DNA from: Bacillota bacterium
GTDB taxonomy: Bacteria; Bacillota; Clostridia; Lachnospirales; Lachnospiraceae
DNA length: 25,941 bases
Direction: 5' to 3'
NCBI GenBank assembly: GCA_023435645.1
Contig: JAEYRK010000028.1
Span: forward strand, 1 to 25,941
The notes under the pieces were generated by a model. That model was given only the letters and a program-made list of their open reading frames with translations, did no database searches and was not told where the DNA came from. Position 1 is the stretch's first letter. Every line of letters begins with the position of its first letter. Position numbers and translations under genes: made by a program. This document shows, piece after piece, positions 16,297 to 24,205 of the stretch.

Positions 16297-16395
16297 TAAT
16301 TATGAGGAAGGGGCTGATCCCAAGCTTGCAATAAAAACCACACCAGGAGCGGAACAAGCAGTCCTGGGACGGAGCATGAGAATATAGGATTAAAA

Positions 16396-16421
16396 TATAA
16401 TTTATATCCGGTAGCTACCGG
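16396..16421 (+). promoter_or_regulatory. TATAAT element followed by a 14-bp palindrome before mfd
   Basis: A perfect TATAAT (16396-16401) is followed six bases later by the perfect palindrome CCGGTAGCTACCGG (16408-16421), 21 bases before the mfd GTG. No good -35 is present at 16-18 bases. The palindrome would sit at about the transcription start, a typical place for an operator; alternatively it forms a short hairpin in the leader RNA. Confidence 0.45.
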
Positions 16422-16442
16422 ACCAAGAGCAGGAGGAAGCGC

Positions 16443-19400
16443 GTGAAAACCTTTATAGCTCCCTTGAGAGAATTAAAGGAATTTAATGATATCAGGGACA
16501 ACATTAGATTGAAGGATTTGCCGGTACAGGTTACCGGCTGTATTGATTCGCAGAAATGTCATTTGATTCATGGGCTTTCTGAGGGTTTTAAGTTTAAGGT
16601 CATTGTGACCTATAACGACCTGAAGGCTAAGGAAATCTATGAGGATTACCGCCTGTATGACAGGGAGGTTTATCTCTACCCTGCCAAGGATATCATCTTC
16701 TACAGTGCTGATATTCATGGTAATGCCATCGTCAGAGACCGGCTAAGGATTATGCAAAGGATCATCGAGCATAAAGATACAACGATTATCATGACCCTGG
16801 ATGGAGGCATGGACAGGCTGCTTCCGATACAGCTCTTAAGGGACAGGATCATTACAATCAATGCCGATACGATCATAAAGCTGCAGGAATTCAGTGCCTC
16901 CCTGATTCATTTGGGATATGAGCGACAGGCACAGGTGGAGTCACCGGGGGACTTTGCAATCCGTGGAGGTATCATTGATATCTTTCCCCTTACGGAGGAG
17001 GCACCCTACCGGATTGAGCTATGGGGGGATGAGATTGATTCTATCCGTATCTTTGATGTCAGTAGCCAGCGTTCGATTGAGCAGGTGGATCATCTGGTCA
17101 TCTATCCGGCGGCAGAGATAATTCCTGACAAGGACTGTATCCAGTCGGGACTTCAGAAGATAGAAGAGGAAGAGAAGCAATATGTAAAGGGTCTGAGAGA
17201 TCAGTTTAAGACCGAGGAAGCGGCGAGGATCCGGCAGATTATCCGAGAATTCAAGGAGAATCTGGAGGCCTTCCAGGGCTCCATCGCCTTGGAGAGCTAC
17301 ATCAATTATTTCTATGACCAGACCATGAGCTTCTTTGATTACTTTAGCCAGGAGGATGCCATCTTCTTCCTGGATGAGCCGGGACGGTTGGCTGAGAAGG
17401 GTGAGGCTGTAGAGACAGAATTTCGTGAGGGCATGATTGGACGCATCGAGAAGGGCTATATTCTTCCGGGACAGATGGATGTAATCTATGGATATAAGGA
17501 AGCCTTTGCGATGCTAGCCCGGAAGAATTCTATACTGATCAGTACGATGGAGGCGAAGAATAACTACTTCTCCCCGAAGCATAAATATGCCTTTACAGTC
17601 TCGGCAGCAGCCTCCTATCATAAGAACTTTGAGATACTGGTAAAGGATCTGGAGCGGTGGAAGAAGAATAAGTACCGGGTCATTCTTCTCTCCGGTTCCC
17701 GGACGAGAGCGATGCGTCTCAGTGAGGATTTGAGAGATTTCAATCTGAGTGCCTTCTACAGTGAGGATATGGATCGTGTGCTCATGAACGGTGAGATCAT
17801 GGTGGCCTACGGTAATCTGCGAAGGGGCTTTGAATACCCGATGATCAAGCTGGTCATCATCTCTGAGAGCGATATCTTCGGTACAGAGAAGAGAAAGCGG
17901 CAGAAGAAGCCTGCCTATGACGGCAATAAGATCCAGAGCTTTACGGAGCTTACCCCGGGGGACTATGTGGTGCATGAGAATCATGGCCTTGGGGTTTATC
18001 GGGGAATCGAGAAGATTGAGGTTGATAAGGTTACAAAGGATTATATTAAGATAGAATATGCAGGCGGAGGCGTGTTGTATATCCTGGCAACAGGCCTTGA
18101 TGTGATTCAGAAATATTCCGGAGCAGAGGGTAGGAAGCCGAAGCTGAACAAGCTGAATTCCGTGGAATGGAAGAATACAAAGGCTAAGGTTAAGGGAGCT
18201 GTTAAGGAGATTGCGAAGGAGCTGGTGGAGCTCTATGCCCAGAGGCAGGAGAAGCAGGGCTACCAGTACGGAGCAGACACAGTATGGCAGAAGGAATTCG
18301 AGGAGGCATTTCCCTATGAGGAGACCTATGACCAGCTGTTAGCCATAGAGGCAACCAAGAAGGACATGGAGAGTACCCGTATTATGGATCGTCTGGTTTG
18401 TGGAGATGTCGGCTACGGGAAGACGGAGATTGCGATCAGGGCTGCCTTTAAGGCTGTTTCTGACGGAAAGCAGGTAGTATTCCTCGTACCGACCACAATC
18501 CTTGCCCAACAGCATTATAATACCCTGGTACAGCGTATGATGGATTTCCCGGTCAGCGTGGATGTGCTGTCCCGATTCCGTTCCTCTGCCGAACAGAAGA
18601 AGACCCTCGAACGATTGAAGAAGGGGAATCTGGACATCCTTGTCGGTACCCACAGGGTATTATCGGCAGATGTGAAGTTTAAGAATCTCGGACTCCTGAT
18701 TGTGGATGAGGAGCAACGCTTCGGTGTTACTCATAAAGAGAAGATCAAGCAACTAAAGAAGGATATCGATGTCCTGACCCTGACGGCAACCCCGATTCCT
18801 AGGACACTTCATATGAGCCTGGTGGGAATCAGGGATATGAGCGTACTGGATGAGCCACCGGTGGACCGCCTGCCGATTCAGACCTATGTACTGGAGCATA
18901 ATGAGGAGATTATCCGAGAAGCCATCACCAGGGAGCTGGCCCGGGGGGGACAGGTTTATTATGTATATAACCGGGTTAACGGGATTGATGAGATCGCGAA
19001 TACGGTGGCGAAGCTGGTACCTGAGGCAAATGTTGCCTTTGCCCATGGACAGATGCACGAGAGAACCCTGGAGAAAATCATGTATGATTTTATCTCCGGA
19101 GAGATTGATGTACTGATCTCTACTACCATTATTGAAACCGGTTTGGATATCTCCAATGTAAATACCATCATCATCGATGATGCGGACCGATTGGGCTTGT
19201 CCCAGCTCTATCAGCTCAGGGGACGGGTGGGACGCTCGAACCGGACGGCCTATGCCTTCTTAATGTATAAGAGGGATAAGATGCTTAGGGAGATTGCGGA
19301 GAAGCGGCTCCATGCTATTAAGGAGTTCACGGAGCTGGGCTCCGGCTTTAAGATCGCGATGCGGGATCTAGAGATTCGAGGGGCTGGAAATCTTCTCGGA

Positions 19401-19979
19401 GCCGAGCAAAGTGGCCATATGGAAGCAGTCGGTTATGATCTTTATTGTAAGATGCTGAATGAAGCGGTGAAGCATACGAAGGGAGAGATTACCGAAGAGG
19501 AGACCTTCGAGACCACAGTGGATATGGATATGGATGCCTATATTCCGGCCACCTATATTAAGAATGAGGTCCAGAAGCTGGACATCTATAAGCGTATTGC
19601 CGGCATTGAGAATGAAGAGGAGCTAATGGATATGCAGGAGGAGCTTCTGGATCGTTTCGGCGATCTGCCTGCGGCGGTGAATAACCTGCTGAACATCGCC
19701 CTAATCAAGGCCATCTGTCACAGTGTCTATATAAACGGACTAATCCACAGGGAAAATGAAGTGAAGCTTCAGATGTATCCTAAGGCCAAGCTCAGGGTGG
19801 AGAAGATTCCGGAGCTGATCGCAAGATACCAGGGCAGCCTAAAGTTCCTACCCCAAGCAAATCCCTACTTTCTCTATCAGCTGCCGAAGAATCCAAAGGG
19901 AAAGACGGACAGCCTAGCAATTTTCGAGAACCTGAAGAAGCTTCTGGAGGACTTTATGACACTGAAGCAGGAGGGATAG
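16443..19979 (+). CDS. mfd: Transcription-repair coupling factor
   Basis: Mfd removes RNA polymerase stalled at DNA damage and recruits the UvrABC excision machinery. It has 1178 residues, the expected full length. The N-terminal UvrB-like region includes ESPGDFAIRGGIIDIFP near 165. The RNA-polymerase-interacting domain follows LTPGDYVVHENHGLGVYRGI near 505. The RecG-like translocase has Walker A GDVGYGKTE at 654-662, DEEQ at 755-758, TATPIPRTLHMSL shortly after, and motif VI QLYQLRGRVGRS in the second helicase lobe. The C-terminal D7 domain is present. The start is GTG, preceded by a perfect AGGAGG six bases upstream (16431-16436). It is probably cotranscribed with pth and may also use the TATAAT element just upstream. 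Confidence 0.97.
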   Translation: MKTFIAPLRELKEFNDIRDNIRLKDLPVQVTGCIDSQKCHLIHGLSEGFKFKVIVTYNDLKAKEIYEDYRLYDREVYLYPAKDIIFYSADIHGNAIVRDRLRIMQRIIEHKDTTIIMTLDGGMDRLLPIQLLRDRIITINADTIIKLQEFSASLIHLGYERQAQVESPGDFAIRGGIIDIFPLTEEAPYRIELWGDEIDSIRIFDVSSQRSIEQVDHLVIYPAAEIIPDKDCIQSGLQKIEEEEKQYVKGLRDQFKTEEAARIRQIIREFKENLEAFQGSIALESYINYFYDQTMSFFDYFSQEDAIFFLDEPGRLAEKGEAVETEFREGMIGRIEKGYILPGQMDVIYGYKEAFAMLARKNSILISTMEAKNNYFSPKHKYAFTVSAAASYHKNFEILVKDLERWKKNKYRVILLSGSRTRAMRLSEDLRDFNLSAFYSEDMDRVLMNGEIMVAYGNLRRGFEYPMIKLVIISESDIFGTEKRKRQKKPAYDGNKIQSFTELTPGDYVVHENHGLGVYRGIEKIEVDKVTKDYIKIEYAGGGVLYILATGLDVIQKYSGAEGRKPKLNKLNSVEWKNTKAKVKGAVKEIAKELVELYAQRQEKQGYQYGADTVWQKEFEEAFPYEETYDQLLAIEATKKDMESTRIMDRLVCGDVGYGKTEIAIRAAFKAVSDGKQVVFLVPTTILAQQHYNTLVQRMMDFPVSVDVLSRFRSSAEQKKTLERLKKGNLDILVGTHRVLSADVKFKNLGLLIVDEEQRFGVTHKEKIKQLKKDIDVLTLTATPIPRTLHMSLVGIRDMSVLDEPPVDRLPIQTYVLEHNEEIIREAITRELARGGQVYYVYNRVNGIDEIANTVAKLVPEANVAFAHGQMHERTLEKIMYDFISGEIDVLISTTIIETGLDISNVNTIIIDDADRLGLSQLYQLRGRVGRSNRTAYAFLMYKRDKMLREIAEKRLHAIKEFTELGSGFKIAMRDLEIRGAGNLLGAEQSGHMEAVGYDLYCKMLNEAVKHTKGEITEEETFETTVDMDMDAYIPATYIKNEVQKLDIYKRIAGIENEEELMDMQEELLDRFGDLPAAVNNLLNIALIKAICHSVYINGLIHRENEVKLQMYPKAKLRVEKIPELIARYQGSLKFLPQANPYFLYQLPKNPKGKTDSLAIFENLKKLLEDFMTLKQEG

Positions 19980-20068
19980 AAGACTAGCTCCTTCTAAGGC
20001 CAAAGGTAATGAAAGAGGTTATACTATAAATTACAAAAGATAAAACATAGGAATGGGGGAACATACGG

Positions 20069-21847
20069 ATGATAAAGACTAAAATAGTTCTTGTACTGTC
20101 AGTTTTACTTATGTCAATCCTACTTTTTAGTGGATGCAATTCAGGGAAGGAAGGGGCAAAAGATAAGGAAGATAAGCCCGCTGCGGCCACGGAGAGGAAG
20201 AATACAGCCGCTGAGCATTCTTCCGAAGAAAGCTCAAAGGATAGCTCTATGAAGGCAGTAGTTTTTGAGGATCCTTTTTTCGAGCGATATATCCGTAGCT
20301 ACCTGGGAAAAGGAAGGGAGGAGGAGATCCTTTCTGAGGAGCTTTCCGGGATTGGGGAATTGGTGATCGACCGAAGATTTATTGAAACCGAAGTATCCGG
20401 AAACAGTATGGCGACGATAACCCTGCAGAGGATGGATTTGTCTGATCTGAAGTATTTTACTAATCTTACAAAACTGGATATACAGAATGATATGAATGAT
20501 ATTTTTTATAGTCTTGATGCCATCGGCTTCTGCACTAAGCTGGAAGAGCTCTCCTTCGCCTATGGCACTACCGGCAGTACGGTTATAATGCCTGGATATC
20601 GGTATGCTACTGCCTATGGATATAAAACACTCTATGGGATTCTAGATCAGCTTCCCAATTTAAAGAAGCTGGAGATTGGAAATACAAATTCAAAATTTTT
20701 GACCGAACTACAGGAAAAATATCCGGGGATTATGATTACCACAGACCGTGCGGTGCAGGCTGTATCTTATTTCAAGCAGCATCCGGGAGTTATTACAAAG
20801 GTTTCGGAGCTGAATAACCTTCCGGCGGATACCACAATCATTCATATGAATCTGGATGACGGGGAGGATACAAATGGAGCAATCCAGAAAGCAGCAGAAT
20901 TTGAGAAGCTTACCGTACTTAGAGTAGCTGCCCCTAAAGGCTCGAAATATGACCTGGCTCCCTTAGAGAAGCATGGAGCGTTAGAGGAGCTGGCACTATA
21001 TGGGGGCTCATCCTTAAAAGTGGAGCCGGCGGCGATCCAAAATGAAGAGGTTCTGACGTCAATACCGAAGCTAAGGTACCTAACTTTTCAAAATCTGGCT
21101 CTTTCTGATGAAATCCTATCATCACTGAAGAGGTTAAAAACCTTAAGTCTATCAACCTGTGAAATTGATGGCTTCCGGTTCTTGTCCTCCTGTAGGGAGC
21201 TGTACCAGCTTAAGCTGACCGGAGGCTCCAGCTCAAGGGAAGACAAGGAAGAGCTTAAGAAGGAGTTCATCCAAGGGATGGAAAGTCAAAGGGACCTGCA
21301 GTATCTATCAACGGAGAAGACCGGAACCATCTTGTCCTATTGCCCCGAGGTGGTTGGACAGATGACGAGGCTGAGAGATTTTACGTCGATTGAAGCGGAC
21401 GAAGGGGATTATTTTAAGCGGTTAATCCTATCAGGATGTAAAGACCTGAAAAGAGTAGTGCTAACCTCTTGGATTGAGGTGGAGGGATACGACTTATCCT
21501 CCTTGCAGGGGCTGAGGAAACTGGAGGTTTTATGGTTGATGGGTAGTAATCAATACGACCATACAGAGGTGCTCTCCGGTCTTACCAATTTACAGTATAT
21601 CCAATTGGAACTAGGTAGGGTAAAGCTTGAAAATATCTTGACGCAGCTGGAAGCCATGTCACAAGTTCTAATCAAGCTGCCCAATATCTCAGCCGCAGTT
21701 TTTAATCATATGCTCATAACGGCTCAGATACCCTTAACCCCGGATCAGACCGAGGGTGTTGAGAGATTTTCAAAGGCCTTGTATGAGGAAGGTATTTATG
21801 AGTTGTATTACGGGTTCCCGCATTGGAGCGGAAAGTCCGTGAAATAG
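20069..21847 (+). CDS. Leucine-rich-repeat-like lipoprotein
   Basis: Predicted lipoprotein of 592 residues. A basic MIKTK start and hydrophobic core lead to the lipobox LFSGC with Cys23, so the mature protein should be lipid-anchored on the outer face of the membrane. A Glu/Lys/Ser-rich linker (24-62) follows. The region from about 65 onward begins FEDPFFERYIRSYLGKG, resembling the cap that precedes leucine-rich repeats in Firmicutes surface proteins. Degenerate repeats follow, for example DLKYFTNLTKLDIQND at 126-141, LPNLKKLEIGN at 195-205, IPKLRYLTFQNLAL at 332-345, LKTLSLSTCEID at 356-367 and LTNLQYIQLELG at 505-516. A G-rich site GGGGGA precedes the start. It lies 89 bases after mfd and 112 bases before another lipoprotein gene. 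The ligand is unknown; protein-protein contact at the envelope is inferred from the fold. Confidence 0.7.
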   Translation: MIKTKIVLVLSVLLMSILLFSGCNSGKEGAKDKEDKPAAATERKNTAAEHSSEESSKDSSMKAVVFEDPFFERYIRSYLGKGREEEILSEELSGIGELVIDRRFIETEVSGNSMATITLQRMDLSDLKYFTNLTKLDIQNDMNDIFYSLDAIGFCTKLEELSFAYGTTGSTVIMPGYRYATAYGYKTLYGILDQLPNLKKLEIGNTNSKFLTELQEKYPGIMITTDRAVQAVSYFKQHPGVITKVSELNNLPADTTIIHMNLDDGEDTNGAIQKAAEFEKLTVLRVAAPKGSKYDLAPLEKHGALEELALYGGSSLKVEPAAIQNEEVLTSIPKLRYLTFQNLALSDEILSSLKRLKTLSLSTCEIDGFRFLSSCRELYQLKLTGGSSSREDKEELKKEFIQGMESQRDLQYLSTEKTGTILSYCPEVVGQMTRLRDFTSIEADEGDYFKRLILSGCKDLKRVVLTSWIEVEGYDLSSLQGLRKLEVLWLMGSNQYDHTEVLSGLTNLQYIQLELGRVKLENILTQLEAMSQVLIKLPNISAAVFNHMLITAQIPLTPDQTEGVERFSKALYEEGIYELYYGFPHWSGKSVK

Positions 21848-21959
21848 TATAGGGTGTCCTGGTGATTAATCCTTGACAATGGAAAAGGGCTTCACTACAA
21901 TAGGGCTAGGAATGATCCAAAGAAGGATATATGGAAAGCTTTGCTTAAGAGGTGCAACC

Positions 21960-23381
21960 ATGAAGAATAAATTGAACAATCAATCCAGAGCCTTACTTAG
22001 GCTGATCCTAATGATAGGCATCGTGCTGATGTTTCTCAGTGGATGTGATTCCAAAGAAAAGAGGCTGGAGCTATCCCAATATGAGGGCAGCACAATCAAG
22101 AGCTTTCAAAGAAGAACGGATACGAAGCTGGTTGAGGAGGGCACCGGAGTATATAGCCTGGAGGGAGCCCTGCAGCTCATCGCACCGAAGGGGAAGATAA
22201 CCTCCATTACACTGCTTCCGGAAGGGGAGGAGTTCACCCTGTTTGGTGTCAGGATAGGTAGCAGGAAGGCAGAGGCAGAACAGAGCTTTATGAAGACTTA
22301 TGGGAAGGAGTCGAGTAAGTCCATTAATTCGGCGAGAAATCTACTGATCTATACCTACCTGAATGACAAAAGCGAATTATATGTGTCCTATGATATTGAT
22401 ACGGATTCTGTTGCGGAGCTATCCTACTACCTTAAGGCAGAGGAGGAGAGGAAGGACGACAATACGGAGTCTGTTAATTCCGGAGAACTGATCGCTATGG
22501 TCGGTGATAAACGTGTCTATTATAATGAGGCAATGGTATATCTGAAGTCCGTTCAGGAGAATTATGAATCCGAATATGGTAAGGATATCTGGAACGCCGA
22601 TATCTTCGGGGACGGTAAGAGCTTCGGTGAACATATTAAGGGAGAGGTCCTGGACCAGATTACAGAGCTTAAGATTATCGGTGAGAGCGCAAAGGAAGAG
22701 GGCATTTCTCTGACGGAGGATGAACTGGCAGAGGTAAAGGCCCTTGCACAGGAGCATTTTGCAGGTCTGTCGGATGCGGATATCGATCGTTACTTAATTA
22801 CGAGGGAGCTCCTTGAGAAGGTATATGCTGATAATATGCTGGCAGAGAAGGCATTTGAGAGCTTAACCTTGAATGTCGATACGAATGTATCGGATCTGGA
22901 GGCAAAGCAGATTACGATTCAACAGATCTTGATCTATGGAGCCAATGTGAATCAAAGTGGAGACATTGTTCCCTATGATGCCGAGGAGAGGAATAATGCC
23001 TATGATAAGGCGAAGGCCCTGCTAGAGCAGGCGAAAAAGACAGAGGATTTCTATACGCTGGCAGAAACCAACTCAGAGGCAGAGAAGATTGAATATACCT
23101 TTGGCAGAGGACAGGGACCGAAGGATTACAGCATTGCCTTCGAACAGGCAGCCTTTACCCTTAAGACCGGGGAAGTAAGCGATTTGATCTCTACGGAGTA
23201 TGGCTGGCATATCCTCTACTGTGTTACGGATTTTAATAAGGATGCAACAACCCAGGTGAAGGAAACCATCATAGGAGAACGTCGGACGAAGCTGTTTGCC
23301 GAGCTCTATGCGCAGTGGTCTGCAGACTATGATGTGGTAATTAATTCTGAGGCATGGGCTGCAGTCAGCTTTGAGGAATAA
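21960..23381 (+). CDS. Parvulin-type (PpiC) peptidyl-prolyl isomerase lipoprotein
   Basis: PrsA/SurA-like foldase lipoprotein of 473 residues, which would help secreted proteins fold outside the membrane. The start at 21960 is preferred to the in-frame ATG at 21873, because AGAGGTG stands just before it and the protein then begins with a lipoprotein signal ending MFLSGC (Cys29). Residues about 40-158 form an extra N-terminal domain, with LFGVRIGSRKAEAEQSF at 94-110 and alternating aromatic residues, before an acidic linker. A SurA_N-like helical region spans 174-300. The parvulin domain spans about 315-425, with QITIQQILI at 317-325, FGRG at 381-384 and FTLKTGEVSDLISTEYGWHI at 399-418. PpiC lipoproteins near mfd are common in clostridia; the additional N-terminal domain is not typical of PrsA. 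The stop overlaps the convergent PAP2 gene by 17 bases. Confidence 0.83.
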   Translation: MKNKLNNQSRALLRLILMIGIVLMFLSGCDSKEKRLELSQYEGSTIKSFQRRTDTKLVEEGTGVYSLEGALQLIAPKGKITSITLLPEGEEFTLFGVRIGSRKAEAEQSFMKTYGKESSKSINSARNLLIYTYLNDKSELYVSYDIDTDSVAELSYYLKAEEERKDDNTESVNSGELIAMVGDKRVYYNEAMVYLKSVQENYESEYGKDIWNADIFGDGKSFGEHIKGEVLDQITELKIIGESAKEEGISLTEDELAEVKALAQEHFAGLSDADIDRYLITRELLEKVYADNMLAEKAFESLTLNVDTNVSDLEAKQITIQQILIYGANVNQSGDIVPYDAEERNNAYDKAKALLEQAKKTEDFYTLAETNSEAEKIEYTFGRGQGPKDYSIAFEQAAFTLKTGEVSDLISTEYGWHILYCVTDFNKDATTQVKETIIGERRTKLFAELYAQWSADYDVVINSEAWAAVSFEE

Positions 23382-23916
23382 AATAACAGGAATAGAGTCG
23401 GTCAATTGCTTTTACAATCAGATATGCAGTGATACTACCGAGTAGGATTCCTCCCAGAACATCTGTCGGATAATGAACAAACAGATACAATCTGGAATAT
23501 GCAATCAGTGCAGCGACCACATAAGCCAGGATGCCTGCGGATTTATGATAGGAATATAATACAGTAGCGGAGGCAAAGGCCGCGGTGCTATGTCCCGAGG
23601 GGAAGGACGGGGTCTTAATCGTTTTGATGAGCAGTGGCAGCTCCGGGAATTTTATATTGGGACGGATTCTGCCGACCAGAGGCTTTAGGAGCTCATCACT
23701 GAGAAAGGTAGACAGAGAGAGGGCACAGAGCATGGCAATGCCGCATTTTTGATATCGTTTCTGACATAAAAGCAGAAAGGCAATAAAGATCCATAAGAAC
23801 CCTGCATTACCGAGGGAGGTCACAAAGACCATACTCCGGTCCATGACAGGGTTTCTTAAATGCTCCTGGATGTAGAACAGGAGGGCTTCATCAAAATTCT
23901 GAATCAGGGCTGCCAT
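23365..23916 (-). CDS. PAP2-family membrane phosphatase
   Basis: Membrane phosphatase of the PAP2/undecaprenyl-pyrophosphatase type, 183 residues. The three family motifs are complete: KPLVGRIRP (K-x6-RP) at 78-86, PSGH at 106-109 with the catalytic-site His109, and SRLYLFVHYPTD at 141-152 with His148 and Asp152. Hydrophobic helices at about 36-52, 58-75, 111-121, 128-140 and 153-168 match the usual multi-spanning fold. The start at 23916 is chosen because AGGAGG (23924-23929) stands 7 bases upstream; the longer start at 23982 lacks a binding site. Likely substrates are undecaprenyl pyrophosphate or phosphatidic-acid-like lipids, which motifs cannot tell apart. Its 3' end overlaps the convergent isomerase gene by 17 bases, so no terminator separates them. 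Confidence 0.85.
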   Translation of the reverse strand: MAALIQNFDEALLFYIQEHLRNPVMDRSMVFVTSLGNAGFLWIFIAFLLLCQKRYQKCGIAMLCALSLSTFLSDELLKPLVGRIRPNIKFPELPLLIKTIKTPSFPSGHSTAAFASATVLYSYHKSAGILAYVVAALIAYSRLYLFVHYPTDVLGGILLGSITAYLIVKAIDRLYSCYFIPQS

Positions 23917-24089
23917 GGGGCTTCCTCCTACCGGCTTTGTTATAGTATATTTTCCCACCAAAGGAAAAAGTACAGTTTCCATAGGACATCATCAAAATCG
24001 CTCTTACAGCAATCCGAAGGCGGAGTACAAACCCTTCTGAAGACTTGATACAGAGCTGAATAAACGTAAAGAAAAAATAAAAAGAAAAG

Positions 24090-24137
24090 AAAGCTTCCCC
24101 CATAGCTGGTCAGATCACTGCTGCGGGGGAAGCTTTT
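24090..24137 (-). terminator. Intrinsic terminator of the DUF1846 gene
   Basis: AAAGCTTCCCCC (24090-24101) and GGGGGAAGCTTT (24125-24136) form a perfect 12-bp stem around a 23-base loop. On the minus strand the stem runs into CTTTTCTTTTTATTTTTTC, a long T-rich tract, so it terminates the DUF1846 transcript about 70 bases after its stop. On the plus strand only four T residues follow. Confidence 0.85.
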
Positions 24138-24205
24138 ATAGGTATAAAATAATTAGGACTGGGTGGACAAGTGGAGTCATGCGCTACCGGTATACCAATC
24201 GAAGC

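Noticed and set aside
16343..16367. CCAGGA...TCCTGG hairpin after pth as a terminator
   Set aside because: The stem is only six bases, the loop is 13 bases and no T tract follows, so readthrough into mfd is more likely.
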